The translations under genes were made by a program, and so were the position numbers. The notes beneath the pieces are model-generated. The model saw only the letters and a list, made by a program, of their open reading frames with translations. It was not told the origin of the DNA and did not search any database. Of a stretch of DNA of 64,000 nt, positions 14,201 through 29,200 are shown piece by piece; the stretch's first letter is position 1; every line of letters starts with the position of its first letter. Location of the stretch: positions 1,575,612-1,639,611 of the forward strand of contig NC_020179.2 of the NCBI RefSeq assembly GCF_000224145.3, given 5' to 3'. This stretch comes from Ciona intestinalis (taxonomy: Eukaryota > Chordata > Ascidiacea > Phlebobranchia > Cionidae).

Positions 14201-17200
14201 CTATAACCAACAACATATTTTTAATATGAAAGGAAGTGTATTAATGGCTAATACAGTATTTATTCAGTAGACAAATTTGCTTATTTATAATTTAAAAAAG
14301 TGCTTAAAAAGTACGTCAAAAAAATTAGTGATGCCAGATTTTTTTACAGAAAGAAACATACCTTAAGTAAAACTTCACGAGAATCAGAGCTGGAAACACT
14401 GCTGCCATCCGATTTTTTGAGCAAGCTTGGGCAGTAGGAAAGCAGGTCAAGATATATTTCGTTTGCTGTTGGCACTATGTCTGCCCAGTGTTGCGCTTTA
14501 CATTTTTTGTCATTGCACTTGCCAGTTAAGTCATACCTGTAAAAAATATGGAAAGCACTGAGTAAAAATACGGATTATATTTAAATTAATATAAAACAGA
14601 ATGTTTTTTAGGCCTGACTTTTTTTCGAATGCAAATTTATGGCAATTGCAAAATGCCTCTGTAAATTTCAAGGTCTATCAGAGTGAAAAACACAGTAAAA
14701 CTATGGATTAATTTAAGTTAGTATAAGAAAAACAGAATGTTGTTTTTTATGCCAGACTTTTTTTCATTGGCAAATGAGTTGGAAAACAAAGCAAAAATAA
14801 AAATACGGGATAAGTTTAATTAGGTCAAATAATATGGGAAAAAACAGAATTTTGATTTTATGCCAGACTTTTTTTGGGTGCAAATTCATTGCGAAGTGCC
14901 ATATAAATTTCAAAGTCTGTCAATAGTAAATTAGAAAAACACAACTTAAACAAAAAATTGTATATGCAAAAAGTTTAGATACCTGCATAAGACTTGGTGG
15001 GGGTTTATTTTGTGGGAAAATGTTAGTGATGTAATTGAAATGTTTTTATTTGTTCTTAATGAAGGGGACAACCTGTGGGATCTGAAGTAAGTCAGTCTGC
15101 TGCCAGGGTTTTCCGAGGTCGCCTGAAAAAAATATTGGTAAAATAAAGTGGGGGAAGATGGGACATGTTTTAATTGTATTTTTTTGTCCCATTTGGTAGT
15201 AAAGAAAGAACATCCAAAAAATTATAAAATGTATCTTTAGGGGTCACATAGACTGTTGTTAATTGTTTAAAACATTACAATGATATTATGTGCTAAGAGT
15301 GTCCCGTATTCCCCCACACTACTATAGGTTTTAAAAAATTAAAAATATAGTACAGATAGCAGAATTAACAAAACAGGTTAGCAACAAAAAGCTTTTGGCA
15401 AAAATGTCTCAAAAACAATAAAAGCAGAAAAATTTAAAAAGTTTATAAAAAATTTGGCCAAATTTATGTAAAAATAAGAAATTTTATAAAAAAATGAAAT
15501 ATTAAATAAATAGCAGAACTAACAAATACCTATTAGCAAAACAAAAAAAATGCTTGGCCAAAAATAAAAGCAGAAAAATTTGAAAACTAAAAAATCTTGG
15601 CCAAAATGACTCTAAAACAAGAAAAATTAAAAAAGTTTATAAATAATGCAGCCAAATTTATGTCAAAATTGGACCTACCTGGTATAAATCATTGCTTGTG
15701 TCTGTACTTCTAGGAGTTGAAGTTAAAGCAACAATTTCACTGTCAGTGTATATCCATTTCGCAAAACATGCTTCAAAAATAAATTTGGATTATTAAAAGT
15801 TAGGCAAATTCAAAATACTGTTTGAAAAAGTCAGTCAGGATCTGGGGCTACAAAAACGTAACAGACAAAAATCAAGTATAACCAGTTGTATAATAAAAAA
15901 GGATATAGTAGGGTGGGGAAGATGGGACACCTTTAGCACAAAATATATAATTATCCTGATCGTATTTTAAACAATTAACAACGGTCTATGAAAGTCGCGA
16001 GGGCAAGGTTTTATAATTCTTTGAATGTTCTTTGTTTACTACCAAAATGTACGAGAAAATAGAATGAAAAGGTGTCCTATCTTCCCCCATCCTACTATAT
16101 ATATTTCGCCTGAATGGCATTGTCAGTCTGATTTAAACAGCCCTGGACTTGAATTTTGTCTGTTATGTATTACATAGCAGCAGATTCTGAATGTGTTTCT
16201 TTACATCAGAATGTCTGTCATATGAGCACCAGATCAGGGTTGGAGTTATGGAATTTTTATATTTGCTTAGTTTGCAAAGGGATATCTATGTACACAGTGG
16301 CGAAAAGATTTTGGTAACTGTAAAAATAACTTTATTTTGGATCTGTGATTACAGTAGCGAAGATTTAAAAATATTTTAAATGAAAAGTCAGGATATAGGT
16401 CTATGGAAAGTCGTAAGGATACAGTTTTATAATTCTTTGGATGTTATTTGTCCACTCCTAAATAGGACGAGAAAATACATAAAAAAGGTGTCCCATCTTG
16501 CCTTACCCTACTACATTGCAGTTATTTAAAAATTTTCAAAAATGCACCTAATGTCTCAATTTAAACCTATAAAGGTGGCTGTACACAGTATCCAGCATGC
16601 GAATGCGAGGTCGTATGCAAACCCGTGTCTAATTCCACATGTGGCAGCAAAATCCAGACAAAACAGACACAACGAACGAATTCCGGATACTGTGTACAGC
16701 CACCTTAAGTCAATCAATACAAAAACATACCAGGAACTTGGAAAAGCGGTAGTAACCGGTTATTTCCGCATTCAGTACCAAATGCATGTGTACTGGTCAC
16801 TTTTGGAGACACAAGTGTCAGCTGTAACTTGTTCAAGGCGGATGAATCCAGTTTTGGCATTCTGAAAATTTATATTAGAAAAATACAGTGTTAAATATGA
16901 ATGAGTGTATTTTTGAATAACATAAATCGTTTGATTTTACATAAAAAAATCAACACAAAATTTATAGACAAATGTGAAAAAAATTTAAAATAAGACAGAC
17001 ATTGTTTATTTCTTTAAAATAAAAATAAAATATTACCAAATTTACTTATATAACTTAAACATACTAAAAAAACACTCGGTTAAATTTGTTCTGCTTAGTT
17101 AAGGTACTTACTTAATGCTTCTAGTTTCCCCTTCTATACCTAAAAAACATTGATACATTAGATATAGGTTTAGATATATTTTTTGGTACTCTATTATTTT

Positions 17201-20200
17201 TTTGGAAAATTTTATGGAAAATTTTAGTAAATTTACATTCCAAATACATACATGTCATAACCTGAATTCACTATAGCAACATAACTGAAAATTTGTTAGT
17301 AAATTTTTATTACAAATACATAGGGCATAACTTCAACTGACCATAGCAACATAACTACATAGAAGCTTAACCTATCAGAGTAGTTTGACGCATGTATGTT
17401 TTGGGGCATGCAATATCATACTAAGAGTAGTAAATAGCTTTTTTTAAAAACCCAGAAATGCGGCTTTTTTCTGCCACAGTGCAAACAGCATTGTAAATTT
17501 TGTGGACTGCATATATATACCATGTATATATAGATATTCTATTCAGAAAAAATCATATTTCATTGCCAACAAAATTAATGGGCCATGAACTCGAGACCTA
17601 AGAGTTTTTTTTAGACCAGATGTAAAAGGTTTTTGGGAAGAAATTGACATTAAGCTAGATAACATAGGAATTTCTCACCTATTAGACTTGAAGTGGAATC
17701 TTTCCGACCAGACCTTGCTTTCTTTAGTGTTGGGGTAACTGAGTGGGGAAACATGATTGAAATTAAACTAATTCAATGAAATATTGCAGGCATTATTCAG
17801 TTAATGGTTCTATTTTTGGACCTTGAATGAATGTAACTTGCTTTATCCTCGCGAGGCTGGAAAATGACAATTGTTATAACACGAGTGTTCGGTTTCATGC
17901 ATGCCAGCTTTTGAGTTACCACGAATTTAACTTTGTGGGCGATTGTTTTTTAAACCTAGTTTCCCTGGATGCCTATACTTAAGTACAGAATACCTAAATA
18001 GATGTATTCTATTCTATGTGGGTGAGGTCCCGCGGCGTGGCACGCCATGGGCCTTAGGATTTAGGCCATAATTGACCCATTACCCCAACACCCGGGGTGC
18101 TACTGCATGGACCCAAAGAGCCAGATCCGATTTACATCGGCTAGTGGGGATAGGTAAACCTGGCTTTGGGCCATAGAATGTGTTACTGGAACCATCACGA
18201 GAAAGCTTGTCAGCAAGCTCGTTCCCTAAATGGTCTACCAGGTATCCAGTGAAAATAGATGTAACGAGAATGAGGTTCCCTATGTTTAATAACTATAACT
18301 GTTAGCAAGACAGCCAATAACCGCGTTTCAGCTATCGAGCTATGTTACCCAATAATTTTTTGGGGCCAATCTGGCCTAAATCCCAGGTCCTCACGGACCT
18401 CACCCATACAGAATAATATTAAAAAAGATACCCAATATTTTGATAAAAATTAAAATATTACGTTGGCTATACCCAGTTGGCTTACAATAGTTCAGCAAAT
18501 TACCTGGTGGACTTATTTTGTCTTTCAGTTCAACTTCACTTTGGGTTAGAGTAACATCCATTTTTTCAGTGTATACTTCTGTAATTTTCCGTTTTATTGG
18601 TTCCTTTAAGTTTTCTATTGCAACAGCTTGTGCGAGGTTGCTTTTTGTGTCAGTTAATGTCATTTGGGCGGATATAGCTTTCACAGTGGAAACTTTGCTA
18701 TGGTTTGGCAGTTCAATTATAACATTGGCTTCTGTATATGGGCTTGTGGGTTTTTGAGGTGAAATAGAGTTTGCTTTTGTCATGGCAGGGGAACTTGCGC
18801 GTGCTAAAGCTTTGTTATTAGACTCTAAAATGAAAAATAGAAAAATATTTCTCAAAAAAAACAAAATATTTTGTTGTAAAATTATAATATACAAAAATAT
18901 TAGATTCTGAAAAAAATAGAAAAATATGCAAAAACAAATTATTTTGCTGTATGTATAATATATACAGAAAAAACGAACATGTAAATATATTTATTGATTA
19001 GTTATTTAATACAGCAGCTGTTTTTATGTGGTGGTTCTTTTAAGCCAAATGTCTTAAATAATTTTTGACCCAAAGATAATATATTAGGGAAAAGAATTAA
19101 AATTCCTAGCCATCTGGAGCGGGCTATCCCTTAAACTCTATATAGTAGGGTGGGGTAAGATGGGACACCTTTAGCGCATAATAACCAAATATCCTGATCC
19201 TGTTTTAAACACTTAACAACGGTCTATGAAAGTCGTGAGGATATACAGTTTTATATTGTTTGAATGTTCTTTGTTTACTACCAAATGGGAAGAGAAAATA
19301 GAACAAAAAAGGTGTCCCATCTTACCCCCCCCCCCCCCTACATAATAAGGTGAGGTCTAAACATTGGTATAGCTGTATANNNNNNNNNNNNNNNNNNNNN
19401 NNNNNNNNNNNNNNNNNNNNNNNNNNNNNTACCCCCCCCCCCCCTACTATAACATAAAAGGGTGAGGTCATTACATTGGTTTAGCTGTATATATAGATTA
19501 TATATATATCATAAAAATCACTACGTACTGCTCTGCTTTTGCTTTATAAGACGCAGCTTCTGTTTCGTGTGTTTCAACTTCACTTTTTCATGCTGTACTT
19601 TTAGCTCCCGTGCTTTCTGCAAAAGTTTTGCCTTTTCTTGCATAAGTTGCACCTTTTTAGACTTTGAAGTTGTATTTTCTGGTTTCCCCTGAAAAATGAA
19701 GTATTAGGATAATGTATAGTTTCGGAAAAGGACAGTCATTAAACACGGGTGTTCTGTTTCATACACCTCGTGCCAGCTTACAAGTTACCCAGTTTGGACA
19801 ATCCATTAGTGACTACTGGGTTGGAGCAATTGCCGTTAAGTGTCTTGCCCAAGAACAAATACGGGCACAATGGTAGCAGCGAAGAGCCTTGAATCAAATA
19901 CCTCTGGGCTCTTGGTTAAAAGAGCGCAACTAACTGTGCTACAATGCCGGAATGAGGGTCATTAAATAATATTAATAAGATACCTTTAGTCCTTTACCAT
20001 AAGATTTTGTTTGAAAACTCCAATTTTGTTACACATTTTTATCACTAAAGTATAGATATTAAAAAAAATATGCTAATTTTTACTATCACAAAAATTTAAA
20101 AAAAAATTTACAAAAATTAAGTTAAATTTTTACATCATAATAAAACTTTAACAAAACTTAGATATTTGTACAAAGCATTGTACCTGAGATTCGGTTTTGC

Positions 20201-23200
20201 TAGAAATGGGCTTAGTTTCATCCTTAGTAGAAGCAGTAACTGTATTGGTCTGTGTACTGGACCCAACATTCAACTGGTCTGTTTGCTGCCTTGCAGCTTT
20301 TAGGATTCTAGAGATATCAAAATAAGCCTTATTGTATGGCTCATGGTCATCTCCCATATGTGTTGGATCAGTTGCTTGGCTTGGCTGGCTGTTGATACTG
20401 GTTTGATCTGGTTTGGACTGGTTTAGGGTGTTGAAGCAATGTTCTTTGTTGGGAAGTTTTGCATTGTTATGACAGCCCTGTCCAGATCTGGTTCTGATTT
20501 GTTTAAACTGGTTTTCGTTTTCCAACCCAACTGGTTTTGACGAGTTTTGAACCAGTTTTGACGGGTTTTCAACTGGTTTTGACGAGTTTTTAACTGGTTT
20601 TAACAAGTTTTCTACTGGTTTTGTACACTTTTCCACAAGTTCTGTTTCTATTTTATCAGGTTCTTGCTTATTTTTCTCTGCACCAGTTGAATTACACAAT
20701 ACAACACTATTACCAGCACTTTCCACTGCCTATAAAAAAGACAAAATTTTACATAAAAAAAAACAAAAAAAAATACAAAAATTTACCATTTCATGTTCTG
20801 TCTCCAACACAACAGGTGTAGATGCCTTTTTCTTTTCTTCTAACTGCTTCACAAACTTAGCTTCCAATTTAAGCCTCTGGTTCATTTTGTTTGTCACTTT
20901 ATCAACCTGTGCATTCAGCTTTGTGCAAAGTACTTTTTCCGTGCTTAGTTTTCTATTAAAAAAAAAACAATATCAAAAATTCTCAAAAAAAAAAAAAAAA
21001 AATTAACAAGCGTTAACCACCTATAATACAGAATAAATGTCACATACTAGAAAATAGAAATGCCTGGGAACCATTGAATTAGGGGTGTTACTATATGACT
21101 GAATAAATGAATTTAACTTGCTTTATACTCACAGGGCCGGAAATTGAAAGTCGTTAAACATAACACAGGTATTCTGTTTCACACACCTTGTGCCAGCTTA
21201 CGACTTACCATGTATGTTACTTTGTGGGTGATTATAATTTGGGGGATTTTTTACGTTTATTTGTGGCTGATAACTTGGACAACCCATTAGTGACCACTGG
21301 GTCGTAGCAATTGCTGTTAAGCTTATTGCCCAAGTACACATACCCCCACAATGGTAGCAGCGACAAGCCTTGAACCCATTACCTCTGAGTTCGAGGCGGA
21401 TTGAAAAAAGACTGAAGTTTCAGAAAAAGTTAAGTTTTATAAAATAAGTAAAAAAATTGTAAAATCATCATTTAGCTGTGTGAAAAAATAAAAAATTCTA
21501 TATCACACTAAACACATAGAAAAGTTTACCTTTCACATTCCTCCAGTTGAGCTTTTAATGTGGAGAATCTATTTTTTAACAAAGAGATTCTGGATTGTTT
21601 TTCCTTTTGCTGACAAGTTAGTTTGGATACATGAGCTTTGTCGCGCTGAACGAGCTCGCGTACAAGATGCAGTTTCACCTCTACTGATTCAGAGTCTTTG
21701 GTTGAGTTGGGCTTCTCTTCATTTTCCAGTTTCTAATAAAAGAAAAAAGGAAAATAAAAAAAAGAGAATGGTGGAAGAGAGAAAGAAAAGAAGCAAAATG
21801 TGAAAAAGGGAATTATAAAAGAAAAAAATAACACAAGTGAAAAAATCTATAAGAGTAACAAAGAGCATGCATTTGTCTGGTGTTATATTCTATTATAACT
21901 ATAAATATAAGCAGGTATGGGTAAAAAACACATGTCGCAACAAAAATCCATACACTTAAATTTCTGGAACCATACTTTTTAAACAAACAAACACAATAAT
22001 TTTTTTTACCTTGTCTTCAGAAGCCTTTTCATTTTCAACCTTTGCTGTTTGACTATCAATTATTACCACATCTGCATCAGTTTTCAAACCTTTTTCAACA
22101 TCTTGCGTTTTCAAATCTGATTTCAAATCCTTAACTAGGGAAATTTTGCCAAGTCGTGTTTTCTGAGGCATTCCCTGATGACTCGGGACTTTTGATCGTA
22201 AAGAACCCACAACCGAGCTAGGGTGGCTTTGTGGTGGATTTTTCAGTTTTGGGAGCTCTTCCTCATCAGAAGAAGAGCAGATGTTGATGACAACAGGCTT
22301 ATGACGAGGATGCAGTTTAGGATCCAGGGAGCTGGGTGCAGAGAAGACGGAAGATGCAGGAGGAGGAGATGGACGATTGATCTTCGATAATTGATACCTT
22401 GTTGAGTATTTTGTAGTCGGCAATTTTTCTCTTGTTTTAACTTTTTTCGCCACAATTTTTTGTGTTGAATTTTGTTTGGGTTTGATTTTCTGGTTCCAGT
22501 TGATTTTTTTCATTGGATCTGACATCTGGGTCATTAGGGTTTTTAACTCGAAGTTTTGTGCTTGCTGTTTGGCCCAGGTGGTCGTTGTCTTGGCTTGAGA
22601 AAGCGTGTTTACATCTGGGAGCTTTTTGAGCTCCAATTTTAGATGTTTCTCATTTAAAAACTGAACCGGGACAGAAGTGGTGGCTGTTACAGTGGTGTTT
22701 GACGTTATAACTTCTATCTTTTCAGGATTTATTGCAATAGGTTGAGCTTTTGTGGAAGAAAGTTGCTTCTGCTGCATCAGCGGCTCTTGACATGATCTTC
22801 CCGCATCCGGAGCATGGAGGATTGATCTATGTGGAAGGAGGAGGGATTTTTTCATCTTTTGGCTTCTTCTTTTTTTTCTGTTCCTAGTTCGTTTTTGAGC
22901 GGGGGTTAGTTTCATGTTTGGTTTTGTGACTTTAGGGGTCGGGGGTGACTCCATGAGGATCGAGGGTGTGGGGCTGAGGGGAAATACCCGGAATTTTGAA
23001 GGGTCGTCGCTCACAGGTGCTGTAGGTGCTTGGCTCATTAGGGCTGAGAAAAAATGCTTTTTGTTAAGCTATGTGTAAAATAAAAGCTATTCTATGAAAC
23101 CCGCGAAGCCAGCTGCATATTTTTCACTGAATTTATTTGATAAGACACTGACAATAAACGTAAATAGCAGTTTTCTTTGGAAATTAATATGTCCGAACTT

Positions 23201-26200
23201 TATATTTCTGCAAGGAGATAACCCTATTTTAATGTCATAAGATTAAAGACAAAAAGAAACTACTATTTGTCCATGCAATACTATGTTAAATATAAATAAA
23301 CGTTTGGTCCGCGGGTTCAGCAAGTCTTTATACCTGACCCTACTGTAATAAGGTTGCATACCCCTGCTATAAATCAGATGTATAATACTCTCCATTCTGC
23401 AAGGGTGAGACTTAAGCCAGGGTTGGGCCATTAGTACAGACAGTATAGGTGGTACGTAAAAACCAACACCATACTATGAATGTGAATATTTATTTTCGCA
23501 TTGTTGGGCAACAACAGTCGCAACACAAGTTATGCATCTGTAGGTTCGTGAAGATACATCATAAGCTTAGTTTGTATTTAGTAGGGTGGGGGAAGATGGG
23601 ACAGTTTTTCTTTTTTTTTTCTCGTCCCATTTAGTAGTTAACAAAGAACATTCAAAGGATTATAAACGTATCCTCACGACTCCCATAGACCTTTGTTAAT
23701 TGTTTAAAACATGATCAGGTTGTTTGGATATTAAGTGCTAAAGGTGTCTTGCATCCCCTTTTCTAGTATATTTAAAAAATATTGAGGAACATAATACCTG
23801 CTGAGCGTTTTTCAGCGATCTCTTGAAGAAGAGCGTTCCTCAGATCTTCTGGGTCCTCCATCGATATTCTGCGCTCCTGGAAGATCAAAAGGATTCAATA
23901 CAGAAATAAGAAATAAAATTTCCAACTTTTTAATATTTAATTTTTTTGATTGCCTTCTAAAATACCATATTACCATGACAATAGATTTTCACAGATAGGA
24001 TAGTTAGCCTACCTTTTTAGCAATATTTAAATCTCTTTTTCTTTAAACCTTTTAATTCTAAACTGTTTATTGAAACCTACTGCCTACTGATAACTGCTTT
24101 CTACACCATATGTGCATAGAAGGTCATTTTTTGCTCAAAACGTCAGCAATTATGGCTTCAATGATACAGAATGTAAAAATTGTTTAAAATCTAAACCAGT
24201 GTTCAATAAAACCAGTTCAGTAATTATGAAACACCTTAAATAACATAAAACTTCTCAAAAAAACTACAAGGCATATAATAAATATACCTTAACAAATAGA
24301 TTTTGATACACTTTGTTAATACTCAAACATTTTAGCAAATTAAACAACAGCTATTCTGGCAATTAATCCTGGCGGTAACAGTTTAAATACTTTCGCTTGG
24401 TCAATTCAGTGGTCAAAAAACTGTATAAATCAATTAAATTTGCCTGGTCATCTAAGTGGTCATAACAAAGCTGTACAAATGCCCCTAGGGCATGCCATAA
24501 GGCATCAGTACATAATTGGGAATTAAACCTAGCGTTTAAACTGTTGCATTAGCTCAATATTGCTGAGAAAATTTATGTTCGCTGGCAAAGTTTGTACTTT
24601 TTTCCTGTTTTATATAGTGGGGGTGGGGGAAGATGGGACACCTTTAGCACAAGATTTTCAACTATCTAAATCGTGTTTTAAACAATTAACAGCGCTATAT
24701 GGGAGTCGTGAGGGCATTTTTTTATAATTCTTTGAATATTCTTCGTTTACTACCAAATAGGCTGAGTAAATAAAATGAAAGGTGTCCCATTTTACCTCTT
24801 CTTACTATACCAGTGAACCACTACAGAAAGGCTAACAGGGGGACCTAAGATTTAGGCCAGGGTTTGGGCATTACATAAGTTCTTAACATAAGCAACTGAC
24901 TTGGATCTGCCGGCCCAAATTTAATTATAAGTGCGACAGTCTTTGATAAACACTTCCAAAACTAGAGTTTTTATTGTTTTTAGTTTTAAATTATATTATA
25001 CATACATAGTATTTTTTAAACTTAATTTGGAATACTTTGCCAAATTGATGATAAGTTACAATGTTCGACGCCGTGGCAAAGTGGTTAGCACACCTGCCTT
25101 TAACCCATAGGTAATGGGTTCAAGGATCGTCGCTGCTACCATTGTTGGCGTATGTGTTTCCTGGGCAAGACACTTAACGGCAATTGCTACAGCCCAGTGG
25201 TCACTAATGGTTGTTCAAATTATCAGCCATACATAAAAGAAATAATCACATACAAAGTAACCCGTGTTATAACAAATGTCGTTTCCCAGCCACGCAAGGA
25301 TAAAGTCAGTTACATTCATTCATGAGAGACTAAAATCAGACTTTTACCCATAAACTTATAAAACTAAAATTGCATTTACCGTAGATTTTTCCCCATTAGG
25401 ATGAGTTTCTTCATTTGACATCTCTGGGTCATTCTCTTGAAGATGTGTATCCTCTTCTAGAAGAGCTGGACTCTCATTTCTTGAGAGCATTTCTACAGGG
25501 ACATACTGACTGATTAAATTATTAGCCATATCATCAATAGGTCTTGGAGAATCAAAGGCATGACTAAATTCTTCATTATTTTCCGGTAAAACTGGCAAAT
25601 TTATGTCGATTTTCGCAATATTTTCCAACCTAGGCACGACAGAAGTTTTAGGGGTTGCTGTTGTTGCTTTTTCGGGAGTTTTGGATGCTTTGATGGGAGA
25701 GTTTTTGACATTTTCCTCTAATAAGTCCCAAATACTCTCTTGGGACGGGGTGCAGTCTGCCTCAGTGCCTGGCGGGCATGGTTGGGGGGTTTGAGGTCCC
25801 GAAACTACCTCTGGAAAAACATATTTGATGTATTTTCAAATATTGCACATTTTTATCATTATAGACAGAGTGAGTACTAGTTTTTTACAAATATTACATA
25901 ATATATATATATTAATATTACCCATTTATTAATATATGGCCATTGGCCACATACATATTTCATATATAGATGAATGCATAAACATAACTTGTTTATTCTC
26001 ACATGGCGGCCAACGATAGTTGTATAACTTCAGAAAAATCAGATACTTATCAGCATTATAATTTTCTAATTTAGATTTTTTTCCATTTTATCCAATTTAT
26101 TTTTTAAAAAGAAACAGTTAGGAAATACGGTTCTTTGTATTTATAATGCAAAACTTTACGCTACCTTGTTGTGGATGAATTATTATTTCACTTATTTCAA

Positions 26201-29200
26201 CATCTGTCGTGTCCATTTCTACAACCTCAAAATTATCTTCAGTCTAAATAAAAATAAACGGTAATAATTAAATAAAACTGGAAAAAAAAGATCTGGTTAT
26301 TACCTATGAATGCTTTTATCCTGAGCTTGTTTTTACCAATTAACAACAGACCACGGGAGTCGTGATCAGAGGATACGGTTTATAATTCTTTGAATATTCT
26401 TTGTTCAGTATCAAATAGGCCATAAAATAAAACAACAGAGGCGTCCCATTTTCCCCCATCCTACTATATAGGCCTACATACTAGAAAAACTACAGTAAAT
26501 CAGAAAGACATAACAAATTAAAAACAAAACTTACTTGTGGTTGCGGGATTTTCTCTTTATCTTCATTCTGTTGTTTTTCATCAACTTTTATTATATCTCT
26601 ACCCCCAGCTTTGTTATCATTTATTTTCCTAAAAATAATATGATTTTTATTTTCCGAAAATAATTTCTTTACCTAAGTACCTAAAAAAATACTTTTCTAA
26701 AAAAAATTATTTTCGTAAACTAGTATTAGTTTGTAACATTTTTTCTTTGTAACAATATTGAGATCTCTTGTCAAAACCAAAAGCCTACTGCTTTATTATT
26801 TAAAGAAAATTGAAATTCTGCTAAAACCAAAACACGCGCCAATGGCAACTCGCACAAATTGTAACTGTACTAAGTTTACTAACTAAATAGTTCTCTTTAT
26901 TATTTTTTAACAAAGATATAGTAGGGTGGGGAAAGATGGGACACCTGTTCATTCTATTTTCTCGATCTAATTGATAGTAAACAAAGAACATTAAAAGATT
27001 TATAAATCTGTATCCTCAAGACTCCCATAGACTGTTGATAATTGTTTAAAACACGATCAAGGTAACTGGATATTATGTGCTAAAGGTGTCCCATCTTCTC
27101 CCACCCTACTATATAAATAAATTTCTTATCGGTGAATTCTGGCCAGGATTTCTTAACATACCATGCCATAGCACCTTATCAATATAAGTTACAACAGCAT
27201 GTGTATAGTGTATACAACAGCATGTACATACTACATAGTAAGCCTATGTTGCCCTACCTGATAGTTTGAAGCATTACTTTCTCTTGTTGTGCCTTCCTTC
27301 TTTGTAGTNNNNNNNNNNNNNNNNNNNNNNNNNNNNNNNNNNNNNNNNNNNNNNNNNNACAAAAATTCTGTTCTAGTACCCCTACAATGAGTTTTCAAAG
27401 CTAAAAATGCTTTGCGAAGCCTAAACAACGCTTGAATACAAGGGGAATCCCCTACTGCAACTCCGAATTGGCGCGAACAGGAGATTACAGCAAAATTGGG
27501 GACATAACTAAAGGAAAATGGCTAAATTTGGCTAAAAATCTTCAAAAACTTTGACAAAACAATACTCAAAATGTTTAAATATGTTGATATATTTTTTATT
27601 GCTGAAATCAAAAGGAAATTGCTTCCTCTTTCAAATGAAACCAAATTTGGGATCGATAATGGAGAAATGACCACAAAATCGCCGTTTAAGTGGCGTGTGG
27701 TCCCAGAGCGACTTTAGTCGCCATGGGCAGTTAAAGAGTTAAGACTCCCATAGACTGTTGATAATTGTTTAAAACACGATCAAGGTAACTGGATATTATG
27801 TGCTAAAAGTGTCCCATCTTCTCCCACCCTACTATATAAATAAATTTCTTATCGGTGAATTCTGGCCAGGATTTCTTAACATACCATGCCAAAGCACCTT
27901 AGCCATATAAGTTACAACAGCATGTATATAGTGTATACAACAGCATGTACATACTACATAGTAAGCCTATGTTGCCCTACCTGATAGTTTGAAGCATTAC
28001 TTTCTTTTGTTGTGCCTTCCTTCTTTGTAGTTCAGCACCCAAAGTAAGAACCTTTGGATCTCTCATGTCCTTTAGAGGACTATTTCAAAATTACAAAATT
28101 TGAAAAAATTAAACTAATATTATATGTATATACATAATACATTATATATATATTTAAATAAATGTTATCATGTTATGTATTGTTTTTTTTTGCAATTTTT
28201 TTGTTTTACGAAGTGTTTAAAACTTCACAAGTAGTTATTCTATAAAATATATATAGTTGTTATATTGCTTTCTTTACAAATTTTTGTTGAAAACTTGTAA
28301 TTTAGGTAATTCTTTATAAATTTCTTTGTTTCTAATTTTTTATAGAAACACAAAATTACTGACAAGTTTTCAACATTAATTTTTTATGTACATAACTCCT
28401 CCCATACCTTAGAGAGCGTTCTTTTATTTTTGGCAAATGGAAGTCCTTGGAACTTGAAGGCATTGTCCTTAATATGGGGTAAGATGGTGTTTTATCTTTA
28501 ACTTGATTCCTTTCCAATGACTGGGACCTAGATTTCGATTTTCTTGCAGCAAAAGTGGGCAGTTTCACAGATCTTTTCCCCTAGAATAAGAAAGATCCAT
28601 AAAAACTGTATATAATTGATTTTTATCAGTACAGTTAGGTGGGGGAAGATGGGACACCTCTTTATTGTATTTTTTGTCCCATTTGGTAGTAAACGAAGAA
28701 AATTTAAAGAATTATAAAACAGTATCCCCCCATAGACCTTTCGGTTGTTAATTGTTAAAAACATGATCAGGATATTTTAACTGTGTGCTAAAGGTGTCCC
28801 ATCTTCCACCACCCTACTATATATATTTACGTATATGTATATAATTCATAATTTTTTTTTTAATGGCAAGAATAAAAAGGTTGAATTTATGCTTAAACGA
28901 GCTACTATTGAATTAGCATTTCAGTGTACAGACCTAATGAATATTATAACTAAAAAACAATCTAGTTAGAATCATTTTTGTCAATTTAAATAAAAAATTG
29001 CATAAAAAAAAAATTTTTTTAAAAAGGCAAGATCTCTCACTTTTGGTTTTGCCTTTTTCTTTTTTCCCTTCACCCCTTTTGGCTGGTTTTCCACAGCTTT
29101 GCCATTCTCTTTATTATCTGTAACATTCTGCACAATATCTACTACATTTCTCTGAAATGCGGATGTGAGAGCAACATAACGAAGCTTGAGGAGCTCCTCA

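Noticed and set aside
25066..25130. tRNA gene with A and B boxes
   Set aside because: It lacks a foldable acceptor stem and recurs as the head of a dispersed SINE.
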